Source of the DNA: Polyangiaceae bacterium
GTDB lineage: Bacteria; Myxococcota_A; Polyangia; Polyangiales; Polyangiaceae
Direction of reading: 5' to 3'
DNA length: 64,000 nt
Assembly (NCBI GenBank): GCA_016719945.1
Contig: JADJYE010000014.1
Location: forward strand, 62,001 to 126,000
Within the stretch, counting starts at the first letter, position 1. Each line of letters starts with the position of its first letter. Both the position numbers and the translations under genes were made by a program. Shown in pieces: positions 40,898 to 49,988 of the stretch. The notes below the pieces were generated by a model that was given only the letters and a program-made list of their open reading frames with translations, was not told the origin of the DNA and did not search any database.

Positions 40898-41007
40898 GGA
40901 CCCACGGGTAAGGTGACGACGCCCGAGGGTCAACCGCGGCGAGGCTCGGTCGCGGCCGCGGATCGACAGCCGTCCGCCGCGGATCTAGAACACCGGAGCG
41001 AGGAACG

Positions 41008-42171
41008 ATGGCGACGACCTACAACGAACTGATCGAGGAGGCTCGCCGTCAGGTCCGGCTGGTCCCGTTGGACGAGCTGAGGCGGCGCCTCGAAGCCCGG
41101 GCGCCGATGGTGCTGGTCGACGTCAGGGAGCGAGAGGAGACGCGCGCGGGCACGCTCCCCGGCGCGCTGATCGTGCCGCGCGGCTTGCTCGAGCTGGAGA
41201 TCGAGTCGAAGGTGCCCGACCGGGGCACCCACGTCGTCCTCTACTGCGCGGGCGGCGTGCGCAGCGCCCTCGCCGCGCGCACGCTGCGTGACCTCGGCTA
41301 CACGAACGTCGAGAGCGCGGACCCTGGCTTCGTGCGCTGGAAGGAGCTCGGCTACCCCGTCGAGGCTCGCCCCCAGCTCAGCGACGCGCAGCGCGATCGC
41401 TACGCACGCCACCTGCTCTTGCCCGAGGTCGGAGAGTCCGGCCAGGCGAAGCTGCTCGGCGCCAAGGTGCTGCTCCTCGGTGCGGGGGGCCTCGGCAGCC
41501 CTGCTGCGCTCTATCTCGCCGCCGCCGGCGTGGGCACCCTCGGCCTCGTCGACTCCGACGTGGTCGAAGCCTCGAACCTCCAGCGGCAGATCCTTCATGC
41601 CACGAGCCGTATCGGTGCGCCGAAGGTGGACAGCGCAGAGCGGGCCGTGTCGGACCTCAACCCCGACGTGAAGGTCGTGAAGTTCGAGGAGCGCCTCACC
41701 AGCCGCAACGTCGACCGCATCTTCGAGGGCTTCGACCTCGTGATCGACGGCTCCGACAACTTCCCGACCCGTTACCTCGCGAACGACGCGAGCATCTTCC
41801 ACAAGAAGCCGGTCGTGCATGGGAGCATCTTCCGCTTCGAGGGGCAGGTGACCGTCTTCCACCCCGCCGGCGGGGGGCCTTGCTATCGCTGCTTGTACCC
41901 CGAGCCGCCGCCGCGCGACCTCGCGCCGAGCTGCCAAGAAGCGGGGGTGCTGGGCATCCTCCCGGGCGTCATCGGCGTGATCCAAGCGACCGAGGCGGTC
42001 AAGCTCATCCTCGGCCGAGGCGCGCCGCTCGTCGGGCGCTTGCTGATCTACGACTCGCTGCGCATGCGGTTCGACGAGCTCCGCCTGCGCAAGGACAAGC
42101 TGTGCCCCGCGTGCGGCGAGAGCCCGACGATCCGCGAGTACATCGACTACGAAGGCTTCTGCGCGGCATAG
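41008..42171 (+). CDS. moeB: MoeB/ThiF-type adenylyltransferase with N-terminal rhodanese domain
   Basis: 387 residues. Residues 15-120 are a rhodanese: LVDVREREETRAGTLPGA, then LYCAGGVRSALAA with active-site Cys80. Residues 125-387 are an E1-like enzyme: RYARHLLLPEVGESGQAKL, LLLGAGGLGSPAALYLAAAG (nucleotide loop), DSDVVEASNLQRQ, then CYRCLYPE and CPACGE as the zinc pairs and APSCQEAGVLG with the catalytic Cys. It adenylates the C-terminal Gly of a ubiquitin-like sulfur carrier (MoaD/ThiS/CysO type) and sulfurates it. The rhodanese is normally C-terminal in MoeBR/MOCS3 proteins; here it precedes the E1. Its last 25 bases overlap the convergent gene. Confidence 0.93.
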   Translation: MATTYNELIEEARRQVRLVPLDELRRRLEARAPMVLVDVREREETRAGTLPGALIVPRGLLELEIESKVPDRGTHVVLYCAGGVRSALAARTLRDLGYTNVESADPGFVRWKELGYPVEARPQLSDAQRDRYARHLLLPEVGESGQAKLLGAKVLLLGAGGLGSPAALYLAAAGVGTLGLVDSDVVEASNLQRQILHATSRIGAPKVDSAERAVSDLNPDVKVVKFEERLTSRNVDRIFEGFDLVIDGSDNFPTRYLANDASIFHKKPVVHGSIFRFEGQVTVFHPAGGGPCYRCLYPEPPPRDLAPSCQEAGVLGILPGVIGVIQATEAVKLILGRGAPLVGRLLIYDSLRMRFDELRLRKDKLCPACGESPTIREYIDYEGFCAA

Positions 42172-42521
42172 GCGGCGCTGCGCGGGCCCAGCGTCGCGTA
42201 GGTGAGCACGACCTTGCGGGGCGTGCGCTCGACCGCCTCGATCTTGCTCGTGATCAGCTGGCGCGAGTGGCCGGTGTCGTTCGTGTACGTGAAGTACATC
42301 GCGTCGCCGGGGGCGGGCGCCTCGAGGCTGGGCACGACCGCGCCGTTCGAGAAGAACCGCACGCCGCCCTCGACCTTGAGCGCGAGGGCGATGTGCCCCT
42401 CGCACCAGCGCTTGGACGAGCGGTCGCGCACGGCGACGACGACGTCGTCCTTCAGGTGATACTCGGTGTTTCGCGTGACGATGATGCGGTGCCGACGCCG
42501 CTCGGGTCCGTTCCAGATCAT
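42147..42521 (-). CDS. hypothetical protein, small beta-rich
   Basis: 124 residues, ATG at 42521 (IWNGPERRRHRIIVTRNTEY). Alternating beta-type sequence (HLKDDVVVAVRDRSSKRW, MYFTYTNDTGHSRQLITSKI), no signal peptide, no family recognised; codon pattern is normal for the genome. Overlaps the MoeB-like gene by 25 bases tail to tail. Looks like a conserved single-domain cytoplasmic protein. Confidence 0.68.
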   Translation of the reverse strand: MIWNGPERRRHRIIVTRNTEYHLKDDVVVAVRDRSSKRWCEGHIALALKVEGGVRFFSNGAVVPSLEAPAPGDAMYFTYTNDTGHSRQLITSKIEAVERTPRKVVLTYATLGPRSAAYAAQKPS

Positions 42522-42652
42522 GGGACGAAGGCTAGAGTCCCGCGGGGCGCTCGGCCAAAAACACCGCGCCGGTTCGAGCCGGAGCAACGACCGACCCGCT
42601 TCGCTTGGCCCTCGGTGCCACAGCTCGGGCACGATCCGCGGTGCACCCGCCC

Positions 42653-43084
42653 ATGTCTCCCCGCCCCGGGCTCGCGAAGGTCCGCACTCCAAGGCTCGTC
42701 AGCCGCACCACCCGCACCTTCGTGAGGACGCTCGACGGCGCGGTCCGCGACTGGATCGCGCGGGCCGATGTGATGAGCGAGGGCGCGGTCCGCGGCGCCG
42801 GCGGATCCGCTGCGACATACTTCGGCTCCTCGTCGATCCTCCTTTCGTGGGAGCTCGCGCCTGCCGCAGAGCTGCGCGACCCTGCGCTGCTGCCCCTCTT
42901 GGAGAACGATCCTCACGTCAGGGTGCGTGTCCTGCGCATCGCGAGGCGCGAGGCGGAGGCTCGCGGAGGCGACCTGAGCGTCGTGTTCGCGGACATCACC
43001 GCGAGCGTGACGTCGAAGGGCGTCTTGCTCAGCGTCGACGTCGAGGCGAAGGTGCGCGTCGCGCTCCAGATCTCGCGGCGTTGA
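42653..43084 (+). CDS. hypothetical protein
   Basis: 143 residues, ATG at 42653. Basic N-terminus, then FGSSSILLSWELAPAAELRD and PHVRVRVLRIARREAEARG, ending in a beta-like VTSKGVLLSVDVEAKVRVAL. No family recognised. The clean third-codon-position GC bias supports coding. It precedes the MerR-TPR gene by 93 bases on the same strand; relation unclear. Confidence 0.6.
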   Translation: MSPRPGLAKVRTPRLVSRTTRTFVRTLDGAVRDWIARADVMSEGAVRGAGGSAATYFGSSSILLSWELAPAAELRDPALLPLLENDPHVRVRVLRIARREAEARGGDLSVVFADITASVTSKGVLLSVDVEAKVRVALQISRR

Positions 43085-43177
43085 TCGAGCCACGCTGCTT
43101 CACCCTTGACGCACGAGCGGACGTGTTCGAACCCGAGGCTTGTCGCGGAGCGACGAGCACACGTGGCGCCGTCTGGG

Positions 43178-44206
43178 ATGAGCAAGCGAACCAAGAGCGA
43201 CGACAAGAAGGTCATCCACGTCGTGTTCGGTCCGGGTGGCGGTCGCGTCGAAGCGGCCGCGGCCGGGGCCGCGAGCCACGGTGTGGGCGATCCACCGGGC
43301 GCTTCGGACGAGGCCGAGGCGCCGCGGAGCGGGCGTGAGCCGGTCACCGACCTGTTCTCTCTCGGGGAGGTCGCGCGGCTGCTCGGGGTCTCGTCCGGTC
43401 GCCTGCGAAGCCTCGATAAGAACGGGGTGGTGACGCCGACCGGTCGCCGACGCGGGCGCCGCGCCTACACCTTCCAAGATCTCATCGCGCTGCGAGCCGC
43501 GCGCGACCTGCTGGCGAAGAAGGTCCGCCTCAAGGACGTGGCGCGCGCCATCGCGAGCATCCGCACGGCGCTGCCGCGCGTCACCCGCCCTCTCGCCGAG
43601 CTCAGCATCGTCTCCGACGGCCGCCAGGTCGTGCTGCGCTCGGAGAGCGGGACGTTCGAGCCCATCAGCGGTCAGATGCTGCTCGACTTCGAGGTCAAAT
43701 CGCTGCGCGACGACGTCGTGCGCGTCCTGCGGCCGAACGCGGGGCGCGCTCGCGCGAAGACGGCCTACGACCTGTACGTCCGCGCGAGCCAGCTCGACGA
43801 AGACCCCGCCACGCTGCCAGAGGCCGAGTCGCTCTACCAGCGGGCCATCGAGCTCGACCCCTGGCTCGCCATCGCCTACACGAACCTCGGCAACATCAAC
43901 TTCCGTCGCGGCGACGAGGACCGCGCCGTCGAGCTGTATCGGCGGGCGCTGCTGATCGACGGCGCGCAGCCCGAGGCCCAATACAACCTCGGCTACGTCA
44001 TGCTCGAACGCGGCAACGCGGGCGAGGCGATCGAGCACTTCAACCGCGCGATCCAGAGCGACCCCCGCTTCGCCGACGCCTATTTCAACCTGGCGATGGC
44101 CTACGAGCAGACCGGCTCCCCCGATCTCGCCCGCCCGTGCTGGCGCAAGTACCTCGAGCTCGAGCCCACAGGCACCTGGGCGGACATCGCGCGCAAGCAC
44201 CTTTAG
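43178..44206 (+). CDS. MerR-type DNA-binding domain fused to TPR repeats
   Basis: 342 residues from the ATG at 43178. A disordered, basic N-terminus leads to a MerR helix-turn-helix at about 60-130 (LFSLGEVARLLGVSSGRLRS, then GRRAYTFQDLIALRAARDLL). The C-terminal 140 residues are tetratricopeptide repeats: YQRAIELDPWLAIAYTNLGN, ELYRRALLIDGAQPEAQYNL and HFNRAIQSDPRFADAYFNLA. Protein-protein binding by the TPRs could recruit partners to the DNA site or sequester the regulator. Target genes unknown; the nearest are the two genes that follow. Confidence 0.85.
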   Translation: MSKRTKSDDKKVIHVVFGPGGGRVEAAAAGAASHGVGDPPGASDEAEAPRSGREPVTDLFSLGEVARLLGVSSGRLRSLDKNGVVTPTGRRRGRRAYTFQDLIALRAARDLLAKKVRLKDVARAIASIRTALPRVTRPLAELSIVSDGRQVVLRSESGTFEPISGQMLLDFEVKSLRDDVVRVLRPNAGRARAKTAYDLYVRASQLDEDPATLPEAESLYQRAIELDPWLAIAYTNLGNINFRRGDEDRAVELYRRALLIDGAQPEAQYNLGYVMLERGNAGEAIEHFNRAIQSDPRFADAYFNLAMAYEQTGSPDLARPCWRKYLELEPTGTWADIARKHL

Positions 44207-44248
44207 CCTCCGCTGAAACAAACCGTCATCTGTGGTAATCGGCTGTTC

Positions 44249-45466
44249 GTGGCAGGCCACCCGGTAAGCCGTCAAGTCGCGCAGGTCACCCTCGAGGCGC
44301 TCAAGAAGGCGGGGCACATCCTGCTCGCCCCTGGCGGGACGGAGGCCGTCCTGCGGGAGCTGTCGCAGCTGATCGACCCTGTGATCCCGCGCGTGCTGGC
44401 CAAGCTCGACTTCAGCCCCATCATGGGCGAGGTCTCGAGCACCTTCGGCGACGAGGCGACGGACGAGGCCGTCGAGGCGCTCGTCGAGGAGATGAGGGAG
44501 GCGCTGCTCGACTCGGACGGCGTGGAGGACGTCTTCGCCGACGACCGCACGATCGAGCGCATGATCTTCCGGACCTTCGCGGAGACCTCGCGCACCCTCG
44601 CGCGCACGGCGCAAGAGGAGGACGAGGACGACGAGCTGCCTCCGATCAGCGTGAAGCTCGACACGCTCGGGTACGTCGCCGCGGCGGCCGCGAAGAGCGC
44701 CGACGACGGCACGCTGCGCGAGGCCCTCGATCGCGCCGCGGAGGCCGCCCAGTCCGAGCTCAAGACCTTCGACGAGAAGAGCCTCACGGCGTTCTTCAAG
44801 CCGGTCGACCCCGACCCGGATCGACGCCTCGACATCGAGTCTGCGATCGAAGAGGAGCTGTCCGATCTCGTCGACCTCGGGGTCGTCGAGCTCCCCACGG
44901 TCAAGCGCACGTTGCCGCTGCCGGCGCTCGGTGATGCTGAGCGCAAGACGCTGCGGCGTCGGCTCGACGAGCTCGCGCAGCGCCACCTCGGCGCGGCGCA
45001 CTGCCCCGGCACATGGGATTGGTCTCACGACAAACGTGCGGTCGATCTCGTGTTCACGCCCCTCTCCGAGCCGGACGCCGCGCTGATCGAGGGCAAGACC
45101 GACGCCTTCCGCGCGGATCTGGCGGCGGCGCTCGTGGGGCTGGAAGGCGCTCAACGGCCCGCCCCCTCCGACGACGACGACTCCAGCGCCGAGGTCGATG
45201 TGTCGTTCGCGATGCGCGTGCTCAAGGCAGCGGGGCTCCCGGCGCCGCCAGCCAAGAAGCGCCCCGCGACCGAGTCGCCCGCGGCCGCGGCGGGCCCGCC
45301 CGCCTCACGCTCGGCACGCGCGAAGGCGCCTCCCGAGAAGGCCGCCCCGAAGCCGTCCGCGGCGCGGGCCGTGAAGAAGGCCCCAAAGCCAACCACGGCG
45401 GACGCACCGCCGCCGCGCGCCCCCGCAAAGAAGGGCGCCAAGGCCCCGTCGCGCAAGAGGCCCTGA
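44249..45466 (+). CDS. hypothetical protein with acidic body and histone-H1-like Lys/Ala/Pro tail
   Basis: 405 residues, GTG start at 44249. The first 300 residues are helical and acidic (EATDEAVEALVEEMREALLD; EEDEDDELPP), no family recognised. The last 90 are Ala/Lys/Pro-rich, with repeated AKKxP patterns like bacterial H1-type DNA-binding tails. May associate with nucleic acid. 42 bases after the MerR-TPR gene and 9 bases before the reductase-like gene, so probably in one transcript. Confidence 0.72.
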   Translation: MAGHPVSRQVAQVTLEALKKAGHILLAPGGTEAVLRELSQLIDPVIPRVLAKLDFSPIMGEVSSTFGDEATDEAVEALVEEMREALLDSDGVEDVFADDRTIERMIFRTFAETSRTLARTAQEEDEDDELPPISVKLDTLGYVAAAAAKSADDGTLREALDRAAEAAQSELKTFDEKSLTAFFKPVDPDPDRRLDIESAIEEELSDLVDLGVVELPTVKRTLPLPALGDAERKTLRRRLDELAQRHLGAAHCPGTWDWSHDKRAVDLVFTPLSEPDAALIEGKTDAFRADLAAALVGLEGAQRPAPSDDDDSSAEVDVSFAMRVLKAAGLPAPPAKKRPATESPAAAAGPPASRSARAKAPPEKAAPKPSAARAVKKAPKPTTADAPPPRAPAKKGAKAPSRKRP

Positions 45467-45475
45467 GCGCGTCCG

Positions 45476-46462
45476 ATGCGGGCTCTCATCGTCGGCGCCG
45501 GCGCGGTCGGGCAAGTCTACGGCCATCACCTCGCGCGGGGCGGCGCGGAGGTCTCGGTGTACGTGCGGCCCAAGAGGCGCGCCGAAGCGCTCTCGGGGAC
45601 GAGGCTGACGCGCGTCCGCCCCGTCGGACGCCGCCTCACCGAGACCTTCCAGCCAGCGAGGGCGCTCACCTCGGCCGCCGAGGTCGCGGCCGCCGGACCC
45701 TTCGAGCAGATCTGGCTGTGCGTGCCGACGACGGCGCTCGACGAAGCGCTCGTTCGCGCCGCGACCGCCTCGAGCCCTCGCGCGACGGTCGTCGTGCTCG
45801 CGCCGGGCCACTTCGTGGCGGAGCTCGCGAACCGCGTCCTCGGCGAGCGGCGCACCGTCTTCGGCGTGATCGGAATGGCGAGCTACCTGGCGCCGATGGA
45901 GGGCAGCGACGACCCGCGAGAGACCTCGACCCCCCCTGGCATCGCCTATTTCCTGGCGATGACCCGCCTCTCGTCCGCGTCTGAGCGGCGAGCCCTCGAG
46001 GCCGTCTCGGCCCTGCGCGCGGGGGGCTGCCCCGCCGAGGTCGTCCCCGACGCGTCGCGCGACGGCGCGTTCGGGAGCGCGGCGCTGATGCCCGTGGTGG
46101 CGTCGCTCGAGATCTCCGGTTGGTCATTCCGGGAGCTGCGACAGGGGGCGACCCTCGACCTCGCCGCGGCCGCCATCGACGAGTCGCTCGCGGTCGCAGC
46201 GGCCCGCACCGGGCGCGCTCCCCCCATCCCCGAGCTCGCGCGCTCGGCGCTCGCGCTGCGGCTCGCGTCGCACCTCGCGCGCTGGGCTCCGCTCGACCTC
46301 GAGGGCTTCCTTCGGGTCCACTTCGTGAAGGTCGGCGAGCAGACCGCCCTCTTGCTCGCCCAGAACGTGTCCGAGGCGCAGCGGCTCGGCCTCCCCTTCG
46401 CGGCGCTCGAGCAGCTGCTCGCGGAGCTGCAAGCCGCGCGGCTCGCCTCGGCCCCCGCCTGA
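45476..46462 (+). CDS. ketopantoate reductase-like (ApbA/PanE family) protein
   Basis: 328 residues. The N-terminus has the dinucleotide-binding MRALIVGAGAVGQVYGHHLA and EVSVYVRPKRRAEAL of the PanE family, and IWLCVPTTALDEAL follows. The C-terminal helical half is poorly conserved, so ketopantoate may not be the substrate; an opine or other 2-keto-acid reductase is possible. Starts 9 bases after the preceding gene. Confidence 0.8.
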   Translation: MRALIVGAGAVGQVYGHHLARGGAEVSVYVRPKRRAEALSGTRLTRVRPVGRRLTETFQPARALTSAAEVAAAGPFEQIWLCVPTTALDEALVRAATASSPRATVVVLAPGHFVAELANRVLGERRTVFGVIGMASYLAPMEGSDDPRETSTPPGIAYFLAMTRLSSASERRALEAVSALRAGGCPAEVVPDASRDGAFGSAALMPVVASLEISGWSFRELRQGATLDLAAAAIDESLAVAAARTGRAPPIPELARSALALRLASHLARWAPLDLEGFLRVHFVKVGEQTALLLAQNVSEAQRLGLPFAALEQLLAELQAARLASAPA

Positions 46463-46604
46463 CGCGGGCGCGCGACGACAATCTTCCCCTCGGGGCACAA
46501 GCCTGGCTACGCTCGCTCTTTGTAGCGGGGCGCGATTGGGCCGGGCGGCGCTCCCCCCTCGGCCATCGATGCTGCACGCGACACCGTCCAGGAGAACGAC
46601 ACGC

Positions 46605-47600
46605 ATGCGAAGACGCCACCGTTGGGCCCCTCCCCTGCTGCTCCTCTGTGCGCTGGCGCCGGTCTGGGCTGCACACGCCGAGGGCGTCCCGGTCAGCCAG
46701 GCGACGGACGAGCAGAAGTCCCAGGCCCAAGAGCTCTTCATCAAGGCCACCGAGAAGATGAAGGGCGACGACCACGAGGGCGCCCTCGCCGACCTGCGAG
46801 GCTCGTTCGATATCGTCGCGAGCCCGAACACTCGCCTGCTGATCATGCGTGAGCTGATCGCCCTCGGGCGGCCCGCGGAGGCCTATCGCGAGGCGGCCGA
46901 GACCGAGCGCCTCGCTCAAGAGGCGGCGCTGGCCGATCCGAAGTACCAGGACACGCTCAAGTCGGTGCAGCAGGAGCGCGCCGACCTCGGGAAGAAGGTC
47001 GGCTTCGTGAAGGTCGACGTCGGCACGCTGACAGGCGAGCTGGTCGTCGGGGGTCGCGCTATCGGGACCGAGGAGCGAGGCGGCGCGATCGCGGTGAACC
47101 CGGGCCAGGTCGAGGTCGCCGTGCGCGGCCCCACGGGCGTCGCCGACACGCGGGTCGTCGACGTGGGGCCCGGCGTCGAGGTCGCGGTGTCGTTCGTACC
47201 GGTGGTGAAGCCGGAGGAGCCCAAGACGGCGAGCGGCTCGGTGCACCCGTTCGACATGGGCACGGGGCAGCGCATCACCGGCATCGTCTTCGCCGGCGTC
47301 GGCGTGATCGGCATGGGGATGTTCGCCGGCTTCGGCTCCGCGAACCAGGCGATCTACTCCGACCTCGAGGAGCAGTGCGCGAGCGGCAGCTGCCCTTCGT
47401 CGCTGCAAGAGGACGCTGACCAGGGCCGCACCTGGCAGACCGCCGCCAACGTCAGCGTCGTGATCGGCGCCGTCGGTCTCGCCGCGGGCGCTGGCCTGTT
47501 GATCCCCACCTTCTTCGCCAAGAAGAAGAGCGACGACAAGAGCGCGTGGCTCGGCGTCGAGGTGGGCCCCGGTTACGTCGGCTACAAAGGGAGCTTCTGA
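46605..47600 (+). CDS. secreted/membrane protein with TPR-like and PEGA-like parts
   Basis: 331 residues. Start ATG 46605 with GGAG about 12 bases upstream. Signal peptide WAPPLLLLCALAPVWAAHAE. Residues 30-120 form helical, TPR-like pairs (AQELFIKATEKMKGDDHEGA). Residues 125-200 are beta-rich and PEGA-like (GFVKVDVGTLTGELVVGGRA). Two hydrophobic segments, ITGIVFAGVGVIGMGMFAGF and VSVVIGAVGLAAGAGLLIP, flank a short Cys-containing loop. This layout is common in myxobacterial envelope proteins of unknown role. The TGA overlaps the start of the next lipoprotein. Confidence 0.78.
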   Translation: MRRRHRWAPPLLLLCALAPVWAAHAEGVPVSQATDEQKSQAQELFIKATEKMKGDDHEGALADLRGSFDIVASPNTRLLIMRELIALGRPAEAYREAAETERLAQEAALADPKYQDTLKSVQQERADLGKKVGFVKVDVGTLTGELVVGGRAIGTEERGGAIAVNPGQVEVAVRGPTGVADTRVVDVGPGVEVAVSFVPVVKPEEPKTASGSVHPFDMGTGQRITGIVFAGVGVIGMGMFAGFGSANQAIYSDLEEQCASGSCPSSLQEDADQGRTWQTAANVSVVIGAVGLAAGAGLLIPTFFAKKKSDDKSAWLGVEVGPGYVGYKGSF

Positions 47601-48205
47601 TGCGCACCGTCGCCACCACCCTGGTGTTACTGACCTTCGCCTGCACCAACGACTACGACCAGTTCAACTTCGGCGGCGCGCCCGCGACCGGCGGCACCTC
47701 CAACACCGGCGGCACGACAGTGAACACCGGCGGCGGGGGTGGCACGACCGACGGCGGCGCACCCTCCACCGGCGGCATGGGCAACGGCGGCACGCCCTCG
47801 ACGGGAGGAATGGGCAACGGCGGAGCCCCGACGACCGGCGGCATGGGCCAGGGCGGCGGCGGTGGCGCGCCGCCGACCGACGTCACCGTCCCCTGCGGCG
47901 CCGCCGTCACGCCGTGCGACGTCGACGCCGGCCAGAGCTGCTGCATCGACAACAACGGGGCCTCTGCGGGCAACTGCAGCGGCAACTGCCAGGGCAACCA
48001 GGCGACCCTCGACTGCAACGAGCCCGCCGACTGTCCGGGCCAGCGCTGCTGCCTGGAGGCGGGTGGCGGCGACGTGAGCTTCTCGCGCTGCGAGGACAGC
48101 TGCGGAGACGAGACGATCTGCGATCCGGCCAACCCCGACTGCGGCGGCGGAGAGACCTGCGATCAGCACCCCGACATGCCGCCCGGCTACTTCTACTGCA
48201 ACTGA
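47600..48205 (+). CDS. Gly/Thr-rich, Cys-rich lipoprotein
   Basis: 201 residues from the ATG at 47600 (TTCTGATG overlap with the previous stop). Signal TLVLLTFAC. Residues 25-95 are a low-complexity Gly/Thr/Ser linker with repeated TGGMGNGG; the remaining 100 residues hold about 18 cysteines in CC and C-x-x-C groups (QSCCIDNNG; GQRCCLEAGGG). Surface lipoprotein of the myxobacterial disulfide-rich type; function unknown. Confidence 0.78.
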   Translation: MRTVATTLVLLTFACTNDYDQFNFGGAPATGGTSNTGGTTVNTGGGGGTTDGGAPSTGGMGNGGTPSTGGMGNGGAPTTGGMGQGGGGGAPPTDVTVPCGAAVTPCDVDAGQSCCIDNNGASAGNCSGNCQGNQATLDCNEPADCPGQRCCLEAGGGDVSFSRCEDSCGDETICDPANPDCGGGETCDQHPDMPPGYFYCN

Positions 48206-48221
48206 GGCGCGCGGCGCTGCC

Positions 48222-48238
48222 GCCGCCTCTCGGGCGGC
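48222..48238. terminator. hairpin between convergent genes (candidate terminator)
   Basis: GCCGCC (48222-48227), five-base loop, GGCGGC (48233-48238). 16 bases after the lipoprotein stop and 44 before the convergent glycosyltransferase stop. No U-tract. Confidence 0.35.
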
Positions 48239-48281
48239 TCGGGGTGCTTCCCGGCGCGCTGTCTCACGCGAAGCCGGAGCG

Positions 48282-49988
48282 CTACGGGCGCCGCCGCTTG
48301 TACGCCCAGACGACCGGTACGCCGTCGAGCCCGCTCACCACGACGGGCTGGACGGTGCCGTACGCGACCCACGCCTGATACTCCTGCCCCTGCATGTGCA
48401 GCTCGTGGTGGTAGAGCGCGACGTCGGCGTCGTCGGCGCGACCGACCGCGCGGAGGTCCTTCCTGAGGCGCCCGTCGCGCTGGAGCATCTCCCATGAGGC
48501 CCCGGCGGTGTCGTGCGGGTACACCCGACCGCCGGGCGGCAGCTCGCGGTTCAGGGTGTCGGTGAGCGACCCGGTCGTGTAGCCCCAGAAGGTGCGGTTG
48601 AGCCCCAGGCTGGCTGCGCCCGGCGCCCCGCCGACGATCGGGGTGTACGCAGACAGCCCCCACGGGTGCGCCGCGAGCGACTGGAAGACCGGTGAAGCGA
48701 GCGCGAGGACGACACACGCCGGGGCGACGACGCGCCCGACGCCTGCCGCGCCCACGAGCTCGAGCTCTTCGCGGATCACGCTCGCCGCGCGCTCGACCCC
48801 CGCGCCGGCGAACAGCGCGAGGAACGGATACGCGGTCATCCAGTGTTTGGTGCCACCGAAGATCGGCGTACCGCTCGAGAGCCACGGCCCATACGAGACG
48901 GCGACGCCGAGCGCCCACAGCACGAGCGTGGCGTGCTCCGCCGCGACCTCGGGCTCGCGCGCGCGCAGGTCCCTCAGCGCATCGCGCCCGAGGGCCGCCG
49001 TGCCGAACGCCGCCGCCACCAGGGTCACGAGCGGCACGGTGGCGACGGTCATGAGCGGCGCGTATCCACGGGGGAATGGCGGTTTCCAGTAGTTTTCGCC
49101 GAGGAATTCCATGTTGTAGTACTCGTGGTTCACGTGGAACGACGCGTACTCCTTGAGGCGAGCCCAGGTGTCGAACCAGAGCCACGGCCAGGTCGCGAAC
49201 AAGACGAGCGGCCCGATGGTCGCCATCGTCAGCAGAGCGGCGAGCGGACGACGCAGCGTCGTGCGCAGCGACTGCCGGCTTCGCCACGCCATCAGCGCCA
49301 GCAGCGAAGCGTGCGCCGCGAAGGCGATCGGCAAGAACCACGAGTTGTGCTTGGTGCTCAAGGCGAGGCCGAACGAGAGGCCGGTCAGCGCCGGCCACAG
49401 CCAGCCGCTGCTCTTGAGCGTCCTGTCGTAGGCATAGAACGTCGCGACGAAGAGCGCCGTGATCGGGACGTCGAAGCACGCGAGGTGCGCGTGGAAGAAC
49501 ACGCGCGGCATGAAGATGAGCGAGAGCGCGGCGACGACGCCCGTCACGGCGCCCCGCGCCCGGACGCCCCAGTGGAACGTGATCGCGGTCATCACGCCGG
49601 CGAGGACCATCGCGGGGAAGCGGAACGCGGTCCCCGGCTCGGCGAACAGCCCGAGCCTGCGATCGGCCAGGTGCGACACGGCGAACAGCGACTTGGCGAG
49701 CGCCGGGTGCTCGTGGTTGACGACGAAGTGCGCGTCGATCGCGGCGCGCCGCAGCGCCTCGCCGCGGTCTCTCACGAGCAGCACGAACCACTCCCCATAG
49801 CGCTTCGCAGCGTAGAAGTAGAACCCCTCGTCGCGCGCGTAGCCCGCGTCGCTCGTGAGCAGGAGCAGCGCGACGACCGCCGCGCCGAGGGCGACCGCCA
49901 CGAGCGCGTACAGCCGCCTCAGCCGCTCGCTCGGCCCCAGCGCGAGCGAGGGCCTCGAGCTCTGCGGGTCGTCGGCGGGCTCGCTCAT
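48282..49988 (-). CDS. GT39/ArnT-like membrane glycosyltransferase
   Basis: 568 residues. About eleven predicted membrane helices (for example LYALVAVALGAAVVALLLL near 27; GVVAALSLIFMPRVFFHAHL). The first periplasmic loop has SDAGYARDEGFYFYAAKRYG with the acidic pair expected at the active site of GT39/PMT-type polyprenyl-phosphate sugar transferases, and NHEHPALAKSLF follows. C-terminal 150 residues are a soluble periplasmic region. Would transfer a sugar from a lipid carrier to a surface polymer or protein. ATG at 49988 overlaps the previous stop (ATGA); third gene of the minus-strand operon that starts at 52734. Confidence 0.82.
   Translation of the reverse strand: MSEPADDPQSSRPSLALGPSERLRRLYALVAVALGAAVVALLLLTSDAGYARDEGFYFYAAKRYGEWFVLLVRDRGEALRRAAIDAHFVVNHEHPALAKSLFAVSHLADRRLGLFAEPGTAFRFPAMVLAGVMTAITFHWGVRARGAVTGVVAALSLIFMPRVFFHAHLACFDVPITALFVATFYAYDRTLKSSGWLWPALTGLSFGLALSTKHNSWFLPIAFAAHASLLALMAWRSRQSLRTTLRRPLAALLTMATIGPLVLFATWPWLWFDTWARLKEYASFHVNHEYYNMEFLGENYWKPPFPRGYAPLMTVATVPLVTLVAAAFGTAALGRDALRDLRAREPEVAAEHATLVLWALGVAVSYGPWLSSGTPIFGGTKHWMTAYPFLALFAGAGVERAASVIREELELVGAAGVGRVVAPACVVLALASPVFQSLAAHPWGLSAYTPIVGGAPGAASLGLNRTFWGYTTGSLTDTLNRELPPGGRVYPHDTAGASWEMLQRDGRLRKDLRAVGRADDADVALYHHELHMQGQEYQAWVAYGTVQPVVVSGLDGVPVVWAYKRRRP

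Noticed and set aside
40898..41007. Possible cobalamin riboswitch upstream of the PduO-type gene
   Set aside because: The gap is too short and no B12-box-like sequence was seen.
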